DNA of 13,507 bases from assembly GCA_026713505.1 (NCBI GenBank), contig JAPOOH010000491.1, positions 1 to 13,507 of the forward strand, in the 5' to 3' direction. The DNA comes from Chloroflexota bacterium (lineage in GTDB: Bacteria; Chloroflexota; Dehalococcoidia; Lucifugimonadales; Australimonadaceae). This document shows positions 5,074-13,222 of the stretch, one piece after another; the stretch's first letter is position 1; every line of letters begins with the position of its first letter. The position numbers and the translations under genes were made by a program. The notes under the pieces are model-generated. The model had not been told where the DNA came from. It was given only the letters and a program-made list of their open reading frames with translations, and did not search any database.

Positions 5074-7572
5074 TCACTTGACGGCTGCAGCTGCGGCGTC
5101 ACCCTTACCTCCCTCAGCCCGAACTCCCTGCCCGTACTCCGGTTCGTATCCCAACGAGCGATAGCCTGCAAGGCGCCGTTGGAACATCCGGGCCAGCACG
5201 GACACGCGGCTGTCGACGTAGTCGTATATGCGCACGTCCGCCTTGCCGGGGTGAGAGCGATGCAGCCGCCCGGTGTACTGCACGAGGGTTCCTCTCCATG
5301 AGATGGGCATCGTGAGGAAGAGCGTATCCAGTCGCGGGTCGTCGAACCCCTCGCCGATGTACCGGCCAGTCGCGAGCAGGAGACGCTCCTCGTCGGCTGG
5401 TATGGCGTCGAGCTCGGCGAGCAGCTCCCTGCGTCGCTTCGCGGTTGCTCCTCCCCTCAGCACGATCAGGTGCTTCGTATGCCCCCGTAGACGTTCGGCG
5501 AGGCGGTCCAGGTGGTCTCTCCGCTCGGTGAGCACGATCGGTGAGCGTCCGGCTTCGAGCGCACCGACGATGTCGGAGAGGATGAGCGCATTGCGTGGTG
5601 CATCGTCCGCAATCGCCCGATAGATGTCCTGAATAGGACGCTGACCACCTGGGTCGGCAAGCTCGAAGGCTGTCTCGCGGATGATCAGCCGGTGTGCGAA
5701 TGCACGCGCGGTCGGCGTTGCATTTCGATCCACGGCATGTCGGATGGGCCCCAGTTGCATCTCGATTATCGGATGCTGCCCGTCACGGCGCTTCGGCGTC
5801 GCCGTCAACCCGGTCACGTAGCGAGCGTGCACCTCGGAGAGAACCCGCTCGAAGGAGACTGCTGGGAGGTGGTGGCACTCATCCACGACGACGTGGCCGT
5901 ATCGGGCTACGAGGTCGACGACCTCGTCATTGCGCACGAGGCTCTGGATCATGGCAACGTCGATAAGGCCGGTGACGCGATGCGCTCCACCGCCTATGCG
6001 CCCGATCGACTTGGGGTCGATATCGAGGAACGTCGCCAGCTGCGCTATCCACTGGTCCAGCAGCGGTTGACGATGGACGAGGACGAGGGTGCTCCGCGCC
6101 CGTTGCGCGATGAGCTGGATGACTGCGACCGTCTTACCCACGCCCGGCGGGGCAACGAGCACCCCGATGTCGTGGTGCAAGAGAGCGCGCACGGCGGCCT
6201 CCTGCAAATCGGTGAGCGTGCCCCTGAACTGGCAGTCGATGCTGTCGCCTTGCTCCCGCTGGTCATCGATCTCAAGGGTCGCGCCCAGGGACCACAGGAG
6301 CGAAACAGCTCCGTCGGTGCATCCCCGGGGGAGCGCGATGTGCTGAGGGAACTCCTCAGCGCAGATGATGACGCGTGGCGTCAACGCTGTGGAGAACCGC
6401 ATGCGCTGCTTCTTGTAGAACTCCGGGTTCTGGAAGGCGGCGAGGCGCTTGAGCGCGTTGAGTGCGGGCGACGGCAGTTCCTTCTTGCTGATGAAGAGTC
6501 TCTGGGCAAGAGTGGCGTGTACAACCGGAGGGAGTGCCTCATCGATCCTTGGAATCAGAGGGCGCTGTCTTCGGGAAGGCGTCAGCTGCCAGGGCATCAC
6601 CTCGCCCGTTTCGTCCTCGCTCGTTCCCACGCCAAGCACCTGGCCGCGCTTGAGCGCATCCGATGCAATCCTCTCCACCGTGGCGGCAGGGACTCGCTGC
6701 ATCCCGGCCAGGTAGTCCCACTGGTCGGGAACAGTGCGGAAGTCATCGTCGACGAACACCGTGTTGCCCTCTGTTCGGGGTTCCCGTTGGAGAGGCAGGG
6801 CGATGAGGTTGCCGAAGCCGCCGCGAGGCATGGTGTCCTGGTTCGGAAACAGGCGGTCGTAGGAGGACATGTCAAGGCTGTGACGCCGAGACATGGCCTG
6901 CGTGATCAGGAAACAGCCCATCTGCCGTGCCGTCGCAGCGGGCACGGGCTCTTCGAAGAAGAGCCACGCGTGAGCGCCATGGCCTGAGCGGGACCGTTCG
7001 ACCGCAACCGGCAACCCCGCAGCCCTGCATGCTTCACGGAACGCGGCGACATCCTCTATCCAATTGCCCTTATCGAAGTCCGCCGCGAGGAGCCAGCACT
7101 TCTCGTTGGGAAGCAGAGGGTAGATGCCCACCACATGGCGACCTTGGAGATGCTCCTGGATGATGCGGTCAGAGACCGGCAGGAATGCCTGATTCGGACA
7201 CTCGCCGCAGCGGATGCGCGGCTTCTCGCAGATGCCCCTCACCCACTCGTTCCTGCAGGCCGGCGCGTAACCAGAGCGGCCGGTCCTCGAGTTGGTCCAG
7301 AGTCTTGCGAATACGTCGGGACGGCCACGGAAGAGGGAGTGGAACAGTTGCACCTTCTCGGTCGCCGTCACCGGCGCCGGGCCGGAGGGTCCGGATGCTT
7401 CGGGCCGTAGATCAGGAGTGACCTGATCAACTACTTTGAGTTCAGCTTCGAGGAGTCGAATCTCATGCTCAACGGCATCCCGTTGGCGGGTGATGTCCTG
7501 AAGCGCCTCGGCCTTCCGGGCGATGGCGTCTCGCAGAACCTTCGCTTTCCCGGTCGAAGGTGAGTCAGACAT
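5074..7572 (-). CDS. TOTE-type archaeo-eukaryotic primase fused to an SF2 helicase
   Basis: This is an 832-residue cytoplasmic protein. Residues about 15-50 are a charged coiled coil. Residues about 75-300 are an archaeo-eukaryotic primase domain of the kind named after TOTE conflict systems: a Cys cluster (106, 115, 122, 125) likely binding zinc, the catalytic Asp-Phe-Asp at 165-167, a GHGAH motif at 197-201 and acidic residues 275-277. From about 450 an SF2 helicase follows: Walker A APPGVGKT (474-481), DECH box (564-567), GLTATP (588-593), motif V GEGFDDP (740-746) and motif VI QYTGRLHR (765-772). All key residues are present, so both activities look intact. TOTE helicase-primases are associated with restriction enzymes and mobile DNA, matching the divergent Type IIG gene. 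The ATG at 7572-7570 has a modest AGGGTAGG upstream. It converges on the ATPase gene. Confidence 0.9.
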   Translation of the reverse strand: MSDSPSTGKAKVLRDAIARKAEALQDITRQRDAVEHEIRLLEAELKVVDQVTPDLRPEASGPSGPAPVTATEKVQLFHSLFRGRPDVFARLWTNSRTGRSGYAPACRNEWVRGICEKPRIRCGECPNQAFLPVSDRIIQEHLQGRHVVGIYPLLPNEKCWLLAADFDKGNWIEDVAAFREACRAAGLPVAVERSRSGHGAHAWLFFEEPVPAATARQMGCFLITQAMSRRHSLDMSSYDRLFPNQDTMPRGGFGNLIALPLQREPRTEGNTVFVDDDFRTVPDQWDYLAGMQRVPAATVERIASDALKRGQVLGVGTSEDETGEVMPWQLTPSRRQRPLIPRIDEALPPVVHATLAQRLFISKKELPSPALNALKRLAAFQNPEFYKKQRMRFSTALTPRVIICAEEFPQHIALPRGCTDGAVSLLWSLGATLEIDDQREQGDSIDCQFRGTLTDLQEAAVRALLHHDIGVLVAPPGVGKTVAVIQLIAQRARSTLVLVHRQPLLDQWIAQLATFLDIDPKSIGRIGGGAHRVTGLIDVAMIQSLVRNDEVVDLVARYGHVVVDECHHLPAVSFERVLSEVHARYVTGLTATPKRRDGQHPIIEMQLGPIRHAVDRNATPTARAFAHRLIIRETAFELADPGGQRPIQDIYRAIADDAPRNALILSDIVGALEAGRSPIVLTERRDHLDRLAERLRGHTKHLIVLRGGATAKRRRELLAELDAIPADEERLLLATGRYIGEGFDDPRLDTLFLTMPISWRGTLVQYTGRLHRSHPGKADVRIYDYVDSRVSVLARMFQRRLAGYRSLGYEPEYGQGVRAEGGKGDAAAAAVK

Positions 7573-7619
7573 CTCTGCCTACCCTTGGGCTATTCGTTCT
7601 ACTCCGCCCGCCCCACTTC

Positions 7620-7658
7620 GGGGAGGGTTGTCTGGATGCAAAGTGGTGAACCCTCCCC
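7620..7658 (-). promoter_or_regulatory. Leader hairpin with a competing stem, upstream of the helicase-primase
   Basis: A 10-bp stem joins 7620-7629 (GGGGAGGGTT on the plus strand) with 7649-7658 (AACCCTCCCC), enclosing a 19-nt loop. Within the loop 7641-7646 (AAGTGG) is complementary to 7613-7618 (CCACTT), just beyond the stem. The second pairing would take in one arm of the first, so the two are likely exclusive. This could be an attenuator-like switch in the helicase-primase leader; a simple intergenic repeat is the alternative. The pairings are seen, the role is inferred. Confidence 0.4.
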
Positions 7659-7675
7659 TAACCCCGCTGTTGGGG

Positions 7676-7681
7676 ATTATA
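7676..7681 (-). promoter_or_regulatory. Candidate -10 box of the helicase-primase gene
   Basis: The minus strand carries a perfect TATAAT (7681 to 7676). No good -35 is visible 16-18 bp upstream (TAACGG or GTAACG). Transcription from here would give a leader of about 95 nt containing the hairpin at 7620-7658. Confidence 0.4.
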
Positions 7682-7790
7682 GCCTGCGGCCTCGTGTCCG
7701 TTACCCGGCTCACCCGATTCACCCCCCTGTTGTCTGTCAGGCCCCAAAGAGCGTACGAATGTTCGAAAACGACAGGGTGCGCCTCCGTTC

Positions 7791-7823
7791 CCGTACCATA
7801 CTCGTGGTAGTGTATGGGCACGG
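7791..7823 (+). promoter_or_regulatory. Imperfect inverted repeat before the Type IIG gene
   Basis: CCGT-A-CCATAC (7791-7801) mirrors GTATGG-GC-ACGG (7812-7823), ten paired bases around a 10-nt centre, with one versus two unpaired bases in the arms. It ends 10 nt before the AAGGAG Shine-Dalgarno (7833-7838). The position suits an operator or a leader hairpin controlling the restriction gene. CATACT (7797-7802), inside the repeat, could be a -10, but no matching -35 is visible. Confidence 0.4.
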
Positions 7824-7844
7824 AATCACTCCAAGGAGAAGTCC

Positions 7845-10800
7845 GTGTCTCTCTCTCCTGAAAGCCTTGCTGAACTCGTTCAGCACCTCGCATCGCGCCC
7901 TGGCCACGAGGCCGTGCGCGTCGATGTGTCCCGGCTGCTGGTGGACGGACTCGGCGCGCGGCCCGGCGACGTGCTCTTCGAGCAGCAGGTCAGGGAAGTG
8001 CACGGCCGCGTCGACGCACTGGTCGGCAGGACGGTCTTTGAGTTCAAGAGCAACCTCCGCAGGGAGCGCGCCGACGCCGAAGAGCAGCTGACGCGCTACC
8101 TGACCGAGCGGGAAGCCGCGACCCGTGAGCGATACACCGGCGTCGCAACAGACGGTGCCGTCTTCATCGCCTTTGCCCTACAGGACGGACAACTGGTCCC
8201 GCTGCAGGAGTTCCGCACAGAAACGGAATCGCCGCAAGGCCTGCTGCTCAGGCTCTCCTCGGTGGTGGTCGCGGCTGATGAGATGCCACCGGAGCCGGAG
8301 ACCATCCGAGCACAGTTGGGCAGGGGCAGCATTGCTTGGTTGCGTGTGCGAAACGAGATGCGCCGCATGTACGCGGAGGTCGGTGGGGACCCTGAAGTAC
8401 GCACCAAGCGCGCCCTCTGGAGCCAGCTGCTCGCACGGGTCTACGGCTCTCCCGTGGACGATGACGACCTCTTCTTCCAGCACACGTACCTCACGGCCAT
8501 CGCCAAGACGATGGCCGCTCACGTCATCGGCGCCGGCAATCCAACCCCAGCGGACCTGCTCTCCGGGCGACTGTTCGAGCAGGCCAACCTCTACGGCGTG
8601 GCGGAATCCGACTTCTTCGACTGGGTGCTGCGGGCGAACGGTGGTGGCGACCTAGTGGCACGCATTGCGCTGCAGGTGGGTGTCTTCCGGCTGGCGGACG
8701 TTCGGACGGACGTGCTAAAAGGACTGTACGAGTCGCTGATCGACCCTGAGCAGCGCCACGTGCTGGGCGAGTACTACACCCCGGACTGGCTCGCCGAACG
8801 CGTCTGCGCGACAGCGGTGCGCGATCCGTTGAACGAGCGGGTGGTGGACCCGGCTTGCGGCTCCGGCACGTTCCTCTTCCACGCCGTGCGTCGGCTGCTT
8901 ACGGCGGCGGATGCGGGGGGTATGAGCAACGAGGACGCACTTACCCGCTGCTGCGACCGTGTACTTGGCATCGACGTGCACCCCGTCGCCGTCCAGATCG
9001 CGCGCGTGACCTACCTGCTGGCGCTGGGCGAGCGGCTCAACGAGGAGCGCGGCACAGTCACGCTCCCCGTTTACCTCGGCGACTCCTTGCAATGGAACAC
9101 GGAGCCGTTCCTCGCGGACCGGGACGTGCTGATAGAGGCGCCCCCCGACGAGGGGACCGGCGCAGGTGCCGCGACGCTTCACTTTCCCGCGACGGTGGCC
9201 CGCGACCCTGCGTTGTTCGACCGCGTGATCAACAGGATGCTGGAGATGAGCGCGGGCTCGCCCGCGCAGCCTTCGCTCGGCCTGGGCGCATGGCTGCAGC
9301 AGGAGGGGATATCTGACGAACCGACGCGGAACGTGCTGTCCGAGACGTACGAGCAGCTGGTCACGCTGCGCGGTCAGGGCCGCAACCACATCTGGGGGTT
9401 CGCGGCACGCAACCTCGTCCGCCCCGTCTGGCTCGCGCAACAGGAGCAGCGGCCTGATGTGCTCGTCGGCAATCCACCGTGGCTCTCCTACCGGTACATG
9501 GACGGGGAGATGCAGGCACGTTTCCGTTCTGAGTGCCAGGAATTGGGCATATGGGCGGGCGGACGCGTGGCGACGCAGCAGGACCTCTCGGCGTACTTCT
9601 ACGTGCGGTGCGCCGAACTGTATCTGCGCTCCGGCGGGCGCGCCGCATTCGTGATGCCGTATGCCGCGATGAGCCGCCAAGCATTCGAGGGATTCCGTGG
9701 CGGCGCGTATCCACGCCCCATCAACGGAGCGCGCAGGAACGGCGGGCGGCGGAGAGGGAACGGACGCGATGCGCAGAGCACGCTGACGACGCTCAGATTC
9801 ACGGAGGCGTGGATGCTGCCGGACGCGGTGCAGCCGCTCTTCCCGGTGCCTTCCTGCGTGCTGTTCGCCGAGCGGAGCGGGGTGCCGACCGGCACGCAGG
9901 GGGCAACTGTCTCCGAGGCATCAGGTTCCTTGCCAAGGCGGGATGCCTCTACCTCCGAAGCAGATGCGGCGTTGGTGTGGCAGCCGACCCGATGGCCCGC
10001 TTCGCTGGAAAAAACGGTGGACGTTTCGCCCTACCATCACGAGTTCCGGAACGGGGCGACGATCTTCCCGAGGCTGCTGTGTGTGGTGGAACGCGCTCCA
10101 TCAGGCGCATTCGGAGTCGGGGCCAACGCTCCTGTGGTGAGGAGCCGCCGCACAAGCCAGGAAAACCAGCCATGGAAGGACCTTCCCACCCTGCAGGACA
10201 ACGTGGAGAGGCAGTTCCTGAGGCCGTTGTATCTGGGTGAATCGATCGCGCCGTTCCGCACGCTTGACCCGGTGGAGGCCGTGATTCCCTGGCATGAAGC
10301 GCACGGGCTGATGGACGCTGCTGCTGCTGAGGTCAACGGCTTCCTCTACCTAGGCCGGTGGATGCGTCGTGCCGAGGCGTTATGGGAGGAGCACAAGCGC
10401 AGCAACATGACCCTCATCGAGAACTGGGACTACTTCGGCAAACTCACCGCTCAGCTTCCAACAGCAGACCTGCGCGTTGCTTATGCAGCCTCTGGCACGC
10501 TGCCTGCTGCTGCGGTCGTCTCCGATTCAAGCGCGGTCATGGAGCACGCATTGTACTGGACGGAAGTATCTGGGTTGGACGAAGCCCGATACCTCACTGC
10601 TGTGCTCAACAGTGAAACCACGCGTCAACGGGCCGAACACTTACAGGCACGCGGGCAGTGGGGCGCACGTCACTTCGACCGCTACATCCTCACGCTCCCC
10701 ATCCCGCGGTTCGACGCGCAGGACGCGCTGCATTTGGGGCTCACAGCCGAGGCCGCACGTGCAGAGCAGATCGCGGGAGATATCGATCTGCGTGGTAGGA

Positions 10801-10898
10801 TACGTTTCGTTCAGGCACGCCGCGCTATTCGTGCCGCGTTAGCGGCGGACGGCGTCGCGGGCAGGATTGACGACATGGTGGCGCGTCTGTTGGGGTGA
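7845..10898 (+). CDS. Type IIG-like restriction endonuclease/N6-adenine methyltransferase
   Basis: This 1017-residue protein starts at GTG 7845, 6 nt after AAGGAG (7833-7838). The N-terminus has a PD-(D/E)xK nuclease signature: Glu46, Asp57 and Glu66-Phe-Lys68 (VFEFKSN), then QLTRYL. A helical linker leads to an adenine-methylase core, LGEYYTPDWLAE (307-318), the S-adenosylmethionine loop DPACGSGTF (335-343) and the catalytic NPPW (543-546). Motifs I and IV are unusually far apart (about 200 residues). The C-terminal third (about 720-1000, with LPIPRFD at 951-957) should hold target recognition. One chain thus appears to cut and modify DNA, as in Type IIG (Eco57I-like) enzymes. A nuclease-less regulatory methylase is less likely given the intact ExK. 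A basic stretch at 618-643 (GARRNGGRRRGNGR) looks like a flexible insertion. RecQ follows after 11 bp, probably in one transcript. Confidence 0.85.
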   Translation: MSLSPESLAELVQHLASRPGHEAVRVDVSRLLVDGLGARPGDVLFEQQVREVHGRVDALVGRTVFEFKSNLRRERADAEEQLTRYLTEREAATRERYTGVATDGAVFIAFALQDGQLVPLQEFRTETESPQGLLLRLSSVVVAADEMPPEPETIRAQLGRGSIAWLRVRNEMRRMYAEVGGDPEVRTKRALWSQLLARVYGSPVDDDDLFFQHTYLTAIAKTMAAHVIGAGNPTPADLLSGRLFEQANLYGVAESDFFDWVLRANGGGDLVARIALQVGVFRLADVRTDVLKGLYESLIDPEQRHVLGEYYTPDWLAERVCATAVRDPLNERVVDPACGSGTFLFHAVRRLLTAADAGGMSNEDALTRCCDRVLGIDVHPVAVQIARVTYLLALGERLNEERGTVTLPVYLGDSLQWNTEPFLADRDVLIEAPPDEGTGAGAATLHFPATVARDPALFDRVINRMLEMSAGSPAQPSLGLGAWLQQEGISDEPTRNVLSETYEQLVTLRGQGRNHIWGFAARNLVRPVWLAQQEQRPDVLVGNPPWLSYRYMDGEMQARFRSECQELGIWAGGRVATQQDLSAYFYVRCAELYLRSGGRAAFVMPYAAMSRQAFEGFRGGAYPRPINGARRNGGRRRGNGRDAQSTLTTLRFTEAWMLPDAVQPLFPVPSCVLFAERSGVPTGTQGATVSEASGSLPRRDASTSEADAALVWQPTRWPASLEKTVDVSPYHHEFRNGATIFPRLLCVVERAPSGAFGVGANAPVVRSRRTSQENQPWKDLPTLQDNVERQFLRPLYLGESIAPFRTLDPVEAVIPWHEAHGLMDAAAAEVNGFLYLGRWMRRAEALWEEHKRSNMTLIENWDYFGKLTAQLPTADLRVAYAASGTLPAAAVVSDSSAVMEHALYWTEVSGLDEARYLTAVLNSETTRQRAEHLQARGQWGARHFDRYILTLPIPRFDAQDALHLGLTAEAARAEQIAGDIDLRGRIRFVQARRAIRAALAADGVAGRIDDMVARLLG

Positions 10899-10909
10899 GA
10901 TAGGCGAAG

Positions 10910-13222
10910 ATGGAGCAGTCGGCGAACTGCACTACCCTCAATGAGGTGGTGCGAAACTTACTCAAGACGCACTTCGGGTTCGACTCGTTCCTACCGATGC
11001 AGGACGAGATTATCGCGCACGTGCTTGCTGGCGAAGACGCCGTCGTACTCATGCCCACGGGCGGAGGTAAGTCGCTCTGCTATCAACTACCCGCCCTTGT
11101 GATGAACGGTGTGACACTAGTGGTCTCGCCTCTGATTGCACTCATGAAGGATCAGGTGGACGGCCTGAAGGCGAGCGGCGTTCCGGCGGAATCCCTGAAC
11201 GGTACTCTGTCCCCTTCGGATGCCTCACGCGTACGGCGCGAAGCGCTGGAGGGCAAGCTCAAAGTGCTCTATATCGCCCCCGAAAGACTGACAACTCCCG
11301 GCTTCGATAAGTTCTTACGGGCGTTGAATGTCAGTCTGCTGGCGATCGATGAGGCCCACTGCATATCCGAGTGGGGCCACGACTTCCGCCCCGATTATCG
11401 TAACCTAAAGAATCTGCGACAGGGCAGACCTGACGTTCCGATGCTTGCGCTCACCGCGACCGCAACACCCAGAGTCCGTGATGACATCATCAGGCAGTTG
11501 GAACTCAAGCAGCCCCGCACCTTCATTGCCAGCTTCAATCGACCGAATCTCGTCTATAGGGTGGAGCCCAAAGACAGAGCCTTCGATCGCCTCCTCAATC
11601 TGCTCCGCAATCACCGTGGTGAGTCCGCGATCATCTATTGCTTCTCCAGGAAGGAGACCGAACGAGTCGCCAGCGACCTGCGGGCCAACGGAATCAACGC
11701 CCTCCCATACCATGCAGGACTGGATGACCGCGTGCGCGAGGAGACCCAGGAGCGGTTCATCAGGGACGACGTGGATGTGATCGCAGCTACCATCGCCTTC
11801 GGTATGGGTATCGACAAGCCTGACGTTCGCCTAGTCGTTCACTACTCACTCCCCAAGACCCTGGAAGGGTACTATCAGGAGACGGGGCGCGCAGGGCGCG
11901 ATGGCCTGCCAAGTGAGTGCGTCCTGTTCTATTCCTACCGCGACAAGCGCAACCACGAATTCTTTATCGATCAGATCGAAGAACCCGCTGAGCGAGAAAC
12001 GGCGAGAGCGAAGCTTCGCCAGGTCATCGAATTCTGCCAGGGTGCCGACTGTAGACGGCGCTCGGTGCTTCGATACTTCGGCGAACAGTGGAGAGAAGGG
12101 AACTGTGGGGCATGCGATGTATGCCTGGCACGAGAGGATGAACAAGAGGACGCGACCATCATTGCTCAGAAGATACTATCCGCCTTTGTCCGCACAGGGG
12201 AGTGCTTCGGAACCATGTACGTGATTGACGTTCTGCGAGGTTCCCGGTCCAGAAAGATCCTTGAACGGCATCACGACACCCTGCCCGTCCACGGAGTCGC
12301 TCACGATCATTCGGTCGGCGAGCTCAGACATTATGTGACGCAACTAGCCTCGCGTGGTCTGCTGGCAAATGCCTCCGTCGACTTCCCCGTCTACCAGCTC
12401 ACGAGTGCAGGGCGAGAATTCTTGCGGAACCGCGAGTCCATTGCATTGGCGAAGCCCAAGGCAATAAGACCCAACCGCGGTGGTGCGGCGATGGATGAGA
12501 TGGAACACGATTCATCTCTGTTTCAGAAGCTGCGTGAGTTGCGCAAGAGCATCGCCGACACACAGAATGTGCCCCCTTACGTCGTCTTCGGGGATAGTAC
12601 GCTTCGCCAGATGGCTCGCTACTACCCCCAGAGCCGTGACAGTCTGTCCCGCATTTCCGGTATGGGAGAATTCAAACTCGGAGAATACGGCGAGGACTTC
12701 CTACGGCTCATCCTGGATTATGCGACCGAGCACCACCTTGCAGAGCGTCCGATTCCGCAGACAGCCCGGCAGGAACGCCGTAACTCCCGAGCCCCGTCTG
12801 ATGCCTACGTCCAGACCGGAAATCTGCTTCAGCAGGGTCTGCCTATCGAGGCCGTGGCCGAACGCCTTGGCCTTGTCAGGGCCACCGTGATTGGCCACAT
12901 CGAGCGCCTTATAGAGGCAGGGGAAGACCTGGACATCTCGGCATGGCTCCCACCCTCAGTGCGCCTTCAAAGCATCGAAACTGCCTTCCGTGCGACCGGT
13001 TCAATGCTGCTGAGGCCTGTGCGTGCGCGCCTCGGTGACGACTATTCCTACGAGGAGATCCGCTTAGCCCGGCTCTGCCTCTTGCAGGCAGAACAAAGGC
13101 AAGCCCGCGATGGCAGTAGCCTCCTCGTCTCCCAAGAAGGAGATGGCACTAGGAGTCTGTCCGAGAAACAGGTTCGTGGGAGTGGAGAGAGGTCTATGAT
13201 GGGGCGAACTCTCGAGGGGTGA
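10910..13222 (+). CDS. recQ: RecQ-family ATP-dependent DNA helicase with HRDC and C-terminal HTH domains
   Basis: This 770-residue 3'-5' helicase has every SF2/RecQ motif: MPTGGGKS (48-55), DEAH (147-150), LTATATP (181-187), and QETGRAGRDG (323-332). A zinc site of the RQC domain follows (Cys376, 381, 399, 402, 405; CGACDVC), then a winged helix (about 410-510), an HRDC domain (about 535-610) and a helix-turn-helix domain (about 630-725) of the kind found at the end of many bacterial RecQ proteins. The ATG at 10910 lies 11 bp after the Type IIG stop with AGGCGA upstream, so the genes are probably cotranscribed. A housekeeping recombination role is possible, but the position suggests recruitment to the defence module. 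The last 35 or so residues (from about 735) are low-complexity and run into the transposase gene; they probably derive from the insertion sequence. Confidence 0.92.
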   Translation: MEQSANCTTLNEVVRNLLKTHFGFDSFLPMQDEIIAHVLAGEDAVVLMPTGGGKSLCYQLPALVMNGVTLVVSPLIALMKDQVDGLKASGVPAESLNGTLSPSDASRVRREALEGKLKVLYIAPERLTTPGFDKFLRALNVSLLAIDEAHCISEWGHDFRPDYRNLKNLRQGRPDVPMLALTATATPRVRDDIIRQLELKQPRTFIASFNRPNLVYRVEPKDRAFDRLLNLLRNHRGESAIIYCFSRKETERVASDLRANGINALPYHAGLDDRVREETQERFIRDDVDVIAATIAFGMGIDKPDVRLVVHYSLPKTLEGYYQETGRAGRDGLPSECVLFYSYRDKRNHEFFIDQIEEPAERETARAKLRQVIEFCQGADCRRRSVLRYFGEQWREGNCGACDVCLAREDEQEDATIIAQKILSAFVRTGECFGTMYVIDVLRGSRSRKILERHHDTLPVHGVAHDHSVGELRHYVTQLASRGLLANASVDFPVYQLTSAGREFLRNRESIALAKPKAIRPNRGGAAMDEMEHDSSLFQKLRELRKSIADTQNVPPYVVFGDSTLRQMARYYPQSRDSLSRISGMGEFKLGEYGEDFLRLILDYATEHHLAERPIPQTARQERRNSRAPSDAYVQTGNLLQQGLPIEAVAERLGLVRATVIGHIERLIEAGEDLDISAWLPPSVRLQSIETAFRATGSMLLRPVRARLGDDYSYEEIRLARLCLLQAEQRQARDGSSLLVSQEGDGTRSLSEKQVRGSGERSMMGRTLEG

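Noticed and set aside
5692..6987. 431-residue open frame on the plus strand opposite the helicase-primase
   Set aside because: Lies antisense within a gene whose motifs are all intact; its product is Arg/Leu/Glu-rich without any recognisable domain, as expected for the mirror of a GC-rich gene.
7613..7658. H-type RNA pseudoknot in the helicase-primase leader
   Set aside because: Only 1 nt connects the 10-bp stem to the second pairing, too short to span the stem; mutually exclusive stems are more reasonable.
8715..9680. 321-residue minus-strand open frame inside the Type IIG gene
   Set aside because: Antisense to the methylase core including DPACGSGTF and NPPW; no family resemblance.
9533..10240. 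235-residue alternative-frame open frame within the Type IIG gene
   Set aside because: The main frame is uninterrupted and retains family features here; the alternative product is arginine-rich with no motif.
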